DNA of 64,000 nt from NCBI RefSeq assembly GCF_001659605.2, contig NC_035165.2, positions 12,148,445 to 12,212,444 on the forward strand, given 5' to 3'. Positions 58,220-64,000 of the stretch are shown here, in pieces (position 1 is the stretch's first letter; each line of letters starts with the position of its first letter). A program made the position numbers and the translations under genes. The stretch comes from Manihot esculenta (Eukaryota > Streptophyta > Magnoliopsida > Malpighiales > Euphorbiaceae). The notes under the pieces were generated by a model. The model had not been told where the DNA came from. It saw only the letters and a program-made list of their open reading frames with translations, and made no database searches.

Positions 58220-60153
58220 TTTAATATGAACAGGAATATTTCTTTTTTTTTTTTCTTCCAGCGGGTCAGCTCCTTCAACGATGGCTCCATCCAAGCACCG
58301 GCCCCTATCGTCTCGTTGAGGAAGGCTCCAGAAAATGCAGGCAGCTTGATTAGTGAGACTCCATCTGTCCTCTCGGAGCGTGATGTAAACCGTCTCTATG
58401 ATACTTATCAAATTCCTCGAGAGGCTTTCTGGGTCTTGGCTCCTTCTCCACATGTCCATATGAATGACTTGATTATTATTGAGGATACTATTATTGTTTT
58501 TTATAAGCAATTGAAAACGGGTCTTCGATTCTCTATGTACTCTTTTTTGTGGATGTCTTTCGGTTTCTCAAGCTTTTAGTAGCCAGCTTCATTCTAATAG
58601 CTGGAGAATTCTAGTGGCTTTTCAGTTCATCTGTCTCAATAATCACATCAAACCGAGTGTAGCACTTTTCTCCTTTTGGTACTTCATTAGTTGAAAGCAC
58701 TTACTATGTTTGACTGGATACCTTCCTCCTTGAAATGGTTGAAAAATAAATTTTTTATCCTCTGTCATCGAACGCCAGGGGGTTTTGGACATCTTCAAAC
58801 AAGCTAGCATTATTAGATAGAATTGAAGAAGGATGGGGTCCATCCGAGGAGAGAGGAAGACAAAACGTTAACCTTTCTCTTAACGATGGCTAAATCCCTA
58901 AAGAAAATAGACATCACCCAGGCGATGAGCAATGCCATTTTGTCTTGGTAGAGCCATTTGTAAGCAAGCCAGACTCAGGGTCCTCATCCGCCAAACCTTC
59001 CCGGTGAAGGCATTTTCTTGGCTTGGGATCAAGGTACTTTTCTTTCTATCTTTTTTATATTTTGAATTGCCTTACTTACGTATTTTTATCTTTTTTGTAA
59101 ATATGGCTGGGTCCCGAAAAAAATTTGCTGAAGCGGCGCATGCTGCCTGTAAAGGCAAGGTTATTACTAGGGCTGCTAGCCCCCGTCCTAAGCGCGCTCG
59201 CCCTGCGAAAGAGGTAATTGCTCCTCCCCTGTCCCCATCTGCACTAAAAGAGCCGGCCCATTTATAGTCTAAGTCTTTTGCCCTGGGCACATCTGCCTCT
59301 ATCCCAGCTTTTGAGCTTCCTGCTGATGTCTCCATCCCCTCTGTGCCTGCTCTTATGAGTGTGGGGGTCGAATCTTCCTAGCCTCATAGCATCCAATGCT
59401 TGACCTTAGTGCTAAACTGGGGTACCATCACTCCTTGTTGATCCCACTCTAAGCCTCCTGCTAATCAAAAGTGTCTTAAGTCCTGCAGATGTGCCATCAC
59501 CTGAATGAGCTCGAGATAGATGAGCTTTTTGATAACGCCACACACTCTGCACTAGAAGGTGCCCTCTGTACCTATGCGGCTAAGAAAAGTCACAAACCTT
59601 GAGGTGGAAGTTTAGAGCAAATTAGACGGATAAGAGGCTCTTGACCGAGGAATATTCAAGGTTTAAGGTGCGGGTCAATGAAGTCGAAGGTACTATGAAG
59701 GAGACCCTAGAGTCGATGGATAAAGGCAAACCTGGATGAGGCTAATGCTTTCAAGTTGGGCCTTGAGAACCAGGCAAAATCTACCGAGGATTAAATAGCC
59801 CTGTTGCAATGCCAAGTCCTGGAGCTACAGGCTTAAGCTAAAGGGGCCCGAGTTGCCTCCACCAGGGTTGTTGAGCTCGTGGTAGAGTTGCAGGAGACAG
59901 TGGCCCAGGGTAGGGAGATGTTTATACAAGGCCAGAATTCGGTGAAGAAGGAGCTGGTAAAGCGGTTTCCTTCCAAGGATTTTTTCTAGATAAACATCTT
60001 CTCTGAGGATGAGGATGAGATTGAAAAGAGGAGGGGCATGCTAAGGACAATTCCAACGATCGGGTCTCTATAGATAATATAATAGATGTTGAAAATACTG
60101 ATATAATGGAGACTTGGGCAGAGGAATCTGAAGATATCGCTTCTCCTATATAA
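58220..60153 (+). pseudogene. Transposase_28-like ORF of another Tat element (G)
   Basis: After an acceptor-like TTTTTCTTCCAG (58250-58261), the frame gives SETPSVLSERDVNRLYDTYQ, PREAFWVLAP, and VFYKQLKTGLRFSMYSFLW. This is collinear with the Transposase_28-like start at 4885-4500 (HITSSTINKHISRRY, LDTPLYLIRAP, FFLKQRDFGLPFPFTP). Broken frames follow: MAGSRKKFAEAAHAACKGK at 59103, ELEIDELFDNATHSALEGAL at 59505, a coiled-coil part, KRFPSKDFF at 59960 and the acidic EDEDEIE. It is the second copy of the protein split at 18207/27921. Many stops; no function assigned. Confidence 0.65.
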
Positions 60154-60279
60154 TATTTTGTGACTAATGAATATATCTTGTTATTATTTTTGCTGAATAT
60201 CTGCATACCCTGTGCTTGTTTACAACCTTCTTTCAAGACTTAAGCAATTTCTTCTTTTTAAAGAATCATCAAGGGTTAA

Positions 60280-60720
60280 CACCCCTCCACCATAGTAGTA
60301 ATAAATAGCTTGAAAAACTGTGAACAATAGTGATAACACCCAGACATATGGCCTAATATATACTTGCCTTGGGTTTGACGTATCCTATGGGATTTCTCAT
60401 GATCTTGAGGTCAGTATTCATCCATTAACACCCGAACTATAGCTTGGGTCTCGAATGTCTCAAAGGTCTCATATGAGCCTATCTCCTGGATGGTCTAGTA
60501 GAACCCGTCTTGTGACCTGACTTGGTGGAACTTGTCTAGTGGCCTTATTTAGTGGGATCAATTTCTGAATGGTCTGGCAAAACCCACCTTGTGTCCTGGC
60601 CTAAGGAAACCCATCTTATGGCTTGTTTAGTGTGACCAACGCCCTGATGGTCTAGCAAAACTCACCTTGTGACCTAGCTTGGCGAAACCCACATTGTGGC
60701 CTATAGTCTCCCGAAGTTAG
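60280..60720. repeat. Irregular tandem array
   Basis: Repeated phrases of the kind GATGGTCTAGCAAAACxCACCTTGTGACCT recur at about 60490, 60570 and 60640 with spacing near 80 and 70 bp. The opening TAACACCCCTCC resembles the array of element F at 28660. Confidence 0.6.
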
Positions 60721-60780
60721 AAAGGCAAGGGCATAAAGGATATTATAGGAGTTACCCAGTCTCCCGAAGGAGGGATGACC

Positions 60781-61425
60781 AAACATTCATAAAATACCGT
60801 AGCTCCGTTGGGCATAGTCGCATATAAATCCAGGCGTTGGTCCGTGGAAATAAACATTCATAAGAGATCGTAGCTCCATTGGGCATGGGTTTCGCATATA
60901 ATCCCAGCGTTGGTCTGTGAAAACAAACATTCATAAAAGACTGTAGCTTCATTGGGCATGGGTCTCACATATAATCTGGGCATTGGTCTGCGGAAGCAAA
61001 CATTGATAAGAGACTGCAGTTTTGTTGGGCATAGATCTCGCATATAATTCGGACGTTGGTCCGCAGAAACAAACATTCACAAGAGGCCTCATCTCCATTA
61101 GGCATGGGTCTCGCATATAATCTAGGTGTTGATTTGTAGAAACAAATATTCATAAGATACCGTAGCTCCGTTGGGCATGGGTCTCACATATAATCCAAAT
61201 GTTGGTCCGCATAAACAAACATTCATAAAAGACTGCAGCTTCGTTAGGCATGGGTCTTGCATATAATCCAGGCATTAGTCCGCTGAAATAAACATTCATA
61301 AAAGACTGCAGCTTCGTTGGACATGGGTCTCACATATAATTTGGGCGTTGGTCCTCAGAAACAAACATTCATAAAAAACTGCAGCTCCATTGGGCATAGG
61401 TCCCGCATAACAAGGCATTTCAGGT
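60781..61425. repeat. 73-bp tandem array, nine units
   Basis: AAACATTCATAA or its variants start at 60781, 60852, 60925, 60998, 61071, 61144, 61217, 61290 and 61363. Seven consecutive spacings are exactly 73 bp. Units read GTAGCTCCGTTGGGCATGGG and CATATAATCCAGGCGTTGG. The array is regular with base substitutions but almost no indels. Confidence 0.95.
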
Positions 61426-62200
61426 CAGGCCGTAAGGCAGATATATGCTAGGCCAACCTTCCAGGTATTATTTTGGCTTCTCAAGAAGTTCCTAAGGCAT
61501 TTGATGCCATGCCTCAAAAAGGGTATACGTTAGGTCGACCTTCCAGGTGTTATTCCTGCTTCACAGGAAGTTTCTAAAGTATTTAATGCCAGACCTCAAG
61601 GCGGGTACATGCCAAGCTGACCTTTTTCAGGTGTTATTCCAGCTTCTTGAGAAGTTTCTAAGGCATTTGATGTCAGGTCTCATGGTGAGTATACGTCAGG
61701 CCTATCTTTCAGGTATTATTTTAGCTTCAGAGGAAGTTTTTAAGGCATTTGATGCCAGGCCTTAAAGTGGGTACATGTTAGGTTGACCAACCGGGTATTA
61801 TTCTCATTTCACGAGAGATTTTTAAGGCATTTGATGTCAGGCTGCAAGGCGGGTATAAGCCAAATCAACCAACCGGGTGTTATTCTCATTTCACGAGAGG
61901 TTGTTAAGGCATTTGATGCTACAGTACAAAGCGGGTATAAGCCAGACCGACCAACCGAGTGTTATTTTCGTTTTATGATAGATTTTTAAGGCATTCGATG
62001 TTAGGCCACAAGGCAGGTATAAGCCAGACCGACAAACCGGGTATTAGTCCCGCTTCACTAGAGGTTTTTAAGGCATTTTATATTAGGTCGCAAGGCAGGA
62101 TACATGTCAGGCCGACCAACCTGGTGTTAGTCCTGCTCCTCGAGAAGTTTTTAAGGCATTTGATGCCAGGTCGCAAGGCATGTATGAGCCAGACCACACG
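61426..62200. repeat. 82-bp tandem array, about nine units
   Basis: AAGGCATTTGATG occurs at 61494, then 61660, 61742, 61824, 61906, 61988, 62070 and 62153, with one weaker unit near 61577: spacing 82-83 bp. Units also contain GGCGGGTATAAGCCAGACCG and a TTATTCTCATTTCACGAGAG segment. Confidence 0.93.
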
Positions 62201-62379
62201 ACTAAGAGCGTCGATCCCATCTCACAAAAAGAGAATCACAGGTATGTGTCGCTACTCTTACAATCACTTTCAAAAATCTAAAACTTTTTGCAAAGTTCCA
62301 TTGTAGGCGGATGAGACTTTTTGATGATCAATGAGGGTAGGACGAGCTACCAACTGGGCAAATGAAGTTTGCAAGAAGC

Positions 62380-62840
62380 TTGCAAGAGCTAGAAAAATGC
62401 CTAGAAATTTGTCAGGCCTGGAAAATGCTTGGAAGCTCGATAGGGCTGAAAAGGCTAAAGAGCTCATCAAGACTAGAAAATGCTCGGAAGTTCGAAAAGG
62501 CTAAGGAGGTCGTTAGGGCTGAAAAAATATACAGAAGCTTGTTAGGGCTCCAAAAGGCTAAGGAGCTTGCCAGAACTAGAAAAATGCTCGAAAGCTCGAA
62601 AAGGCCAAGGAGCTCGTCAGAACTAGAAAAATACATGGGAGCCCATCATGGCTGTAAAAGGCCAAGAAGTTCATCAGGACTGCAAAAAGTAAAAGAATTC
62701 GTCAAGACTGAGAAAATGCTCAGAAGCTCGTCAAGACTGTAAAGATACACGTAAGCCAGTCAGGGTTATAAAAGGCCAGAAAGCCCATCAGGACTAGAAA
62801 AGGCCAAGGGGCTCGAAGATTCCCGGATGATCCCAGGGCT
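62380..62840. repeat. Imperfect array of about 28-bp units
   Basis: The phrases AAAAGGCTAAGGAGCTCGTCAG, AAAATGCTCGGAAGCTCG and CAGGACTAGAAAAGGCC recur over 450 bp with spacing near 28 bp and substitutions. Open frames here arise from the repeat and are not genes. Confidence 0.75.
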
Positions 62841-62879
62841 AGAGAGAGCCCAAAAACTAGTCAGAGTATTACTATATCA

Positions 62880-63620
62880 CTCGGATCAATATTTTCCAAA
62901 CAAGATCTTGGATCTGATTGGTCGGCAGGGCAAGTAAGAAGAAAGCAAGGACATCATGCGCTCAGTCCGGACAAACAAGTCACATGATTCAGATAATGAA
63001 GAAAACTATTATCTTCGAATCTAAAGAATTGAAGACTAGCAGGGGGATCTTTGATGCTACATGAAACTCGTCCAAAGTAGACAGTGAGCTGTCACCATAA
63101 GACAGGGCTATGTAACAAGGATCTGATGAATCAATACGTGGTTCCACCCGAAGAAAGGAAGGTCCGGATGACCATGGTGTCCAAAACCAAGAGAAAAAAA
63201 AGACCTGGATGCTTTAGGACTGGTCGGTCTCAGGTCAGACAGACTAACCCTCTTAACTTCAGGGCGAGACTCTATAAGGAAGTTATCGTTAACTGCTACA
63301 ATCTAGCAGATTCCCTTTACGTCTGTAATCACGGAATTCCCGACCAATTAGCCAGTGAAGATCTCTTACCAATGAATCGACCATATCTTTATCGGATTAT
63401 CAAGAAATGTTATATTTATCTCTATCGTCTTACCGTATAAAAGGAGAATGATTACAGAGGCAATTATATGTTATTCTCTCACACCACAACTACTCTTAAG
63501 TTCCAAACATTATACTTGCCCTTCTCTTCAATTTACTGACTTCTATAGGTGCCAACCGCCTCACGTTTTATGTCTTGCAGGTGAACCAATCACAATATAA
63601 CTTCATTTCGACCATGTCAT
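62880..63620 (+). repeat. LTR-like promoter and poly(A) end, + orientation
   Basis: TATAAAAGGAGAATGATTACAGAGG at 63436 looks like a TATA box and transcript start. It is followed by TTATTCTCTCACACC, then GACTTCTATAGGTGCCAACC and CTTGCAGGTGAACC at about 63580, a layout known from R-U5 ends of Tat-type LTRs. The LTR start and target duplication were not found; the 118-codon frame at 63084-63440 has no domain. Confidence 0.45.
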
Positions 63621-64000
63621 CAATTTATTTTCAGCAACATTACCTTGTAATTTGTATTTTTCAATTGTGTTTTTGCCCTTTTAGCAAAATATAAACAAGT
63701 GATTTATAGTTGAGACTTAAATGAATGGTTCTTCAATTGTTTTTCATAGTTAGTATGATATTAATTTAGCTGATGGATATAGGGCAATTAAATGGTTTAT
63801 AACTATTAACCAATAGTTAATCAATAAATGAAATACATTGGATTAGCTAGATTTGTGGTTGCAAACCCAAATAACTAGTTTGATGGTAGATGCAACCACA
63901 AATAACTAATCTGATGGTGGATGAGGTTGGTTTGGTAGTCTCGAATTCTATTCCTTTTGTGCGTGGAATTTTGAAATCAATAATCTCTGTATCAACATTA
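63621..64000. other. Non-coding, no feature seen
   Basis: AT-rich sequence with a short repeated phrase (AATAACTAGTTTGATGGT / AATAACTAATCTGATGGT at about 63870-63920). No gene. Confidence 0.6.

Noticed and set aside
60781..62200. Possible CRISPR-like array
   Set aside because: Units are contiguous 73- and 82-bp repeats with no unique spacers; plant nuclear sequence.
62362..62742. 126-codon Lys/Glu/Ser-rich frame
   Set aside because: Consists of the 28-bp repeat translated; low complexity and no start context.

Overview
The window looks like a chromosomal segment of a flowering plant, most likely a eudicot. The two host genes have spliced GT-AG introns and plant-specific architecture (a kinesin-8 and a thylakoid-lumen cyclophilin), and most of the rest is nested plant LTR retrotransposons. 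A Euphorbiaceae source (cassava or rubber type) is only a guess from the style of the repeats.

Layout. 1-8030: 3' ends of one or two Ty3/gypsy Tat-type elements (+), each with a tandem array, an antisense spliced ORF and a hairpin plus polypurine tract. 8040-9315: a dead Ty1/copia 3' end. 9548-10488: an internally deleted solo LTR of the main family here, a Tekay/Del-type chromovirus. 10.5-17.6 kb: AT-rich intergenic DNA with small repeats (foldback element 16701-17097). 17.64-31.6 kb: a degenerate minus-strand Tat element, F, split by chromovirus A (18208-27915, target duplication TAGAC). F's RT is split by chromovirus C (31610-48452, minus strand, target duplication ACTTC). C itself carries chromovirus B (32210-39945) in its 3' LTR and solo LTR E (44340-46558, target duplication CCCAA) in its leader. 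49.6-50.4 kb: an ancient LTR relic. 50.4-55.9 kb: the only convincing host genes, both on the minus strand: kinesin-8 (6 exons) and CYP26-2-like cyclophilin (2 exons). 56-58.2 kb: AT-rich DNA with an old dispersed repeat. 58.2-63.6 kb: a second plus-strand antisense-type Tat ORF, then four tandem arrays and an LTR-like promoter/poly(A) end.

Relative ages follow from the nesting: F is oldest; A and C landed in F; B and E landed in C. No retroelement here is intact. Nonsense codons in A and C are mostly CAG to TAG and TGG to TAG/TGA, the pattern expected from decay of methylated cytosines. The most notable observation is a GT-AG intron lying inside the chromovirus LTR, downstream of the TATA box. 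It is present in A, B and E and precisely missing from the 5' LTR of C, as if C had been reverse-transcribed from spliced RNA.

The host genes do not form a pathway together. The kinesin probably acts on microtubules in dividing cells; its upstream region carries two MSA-like (MYB3R) motifs. The cyclophilin is predicted to enter the thylakoid lumen through the twin-arginine route. No tRNA, rRNA, CRISPR array or virus-like element other than LTR retrotransposons was seen.
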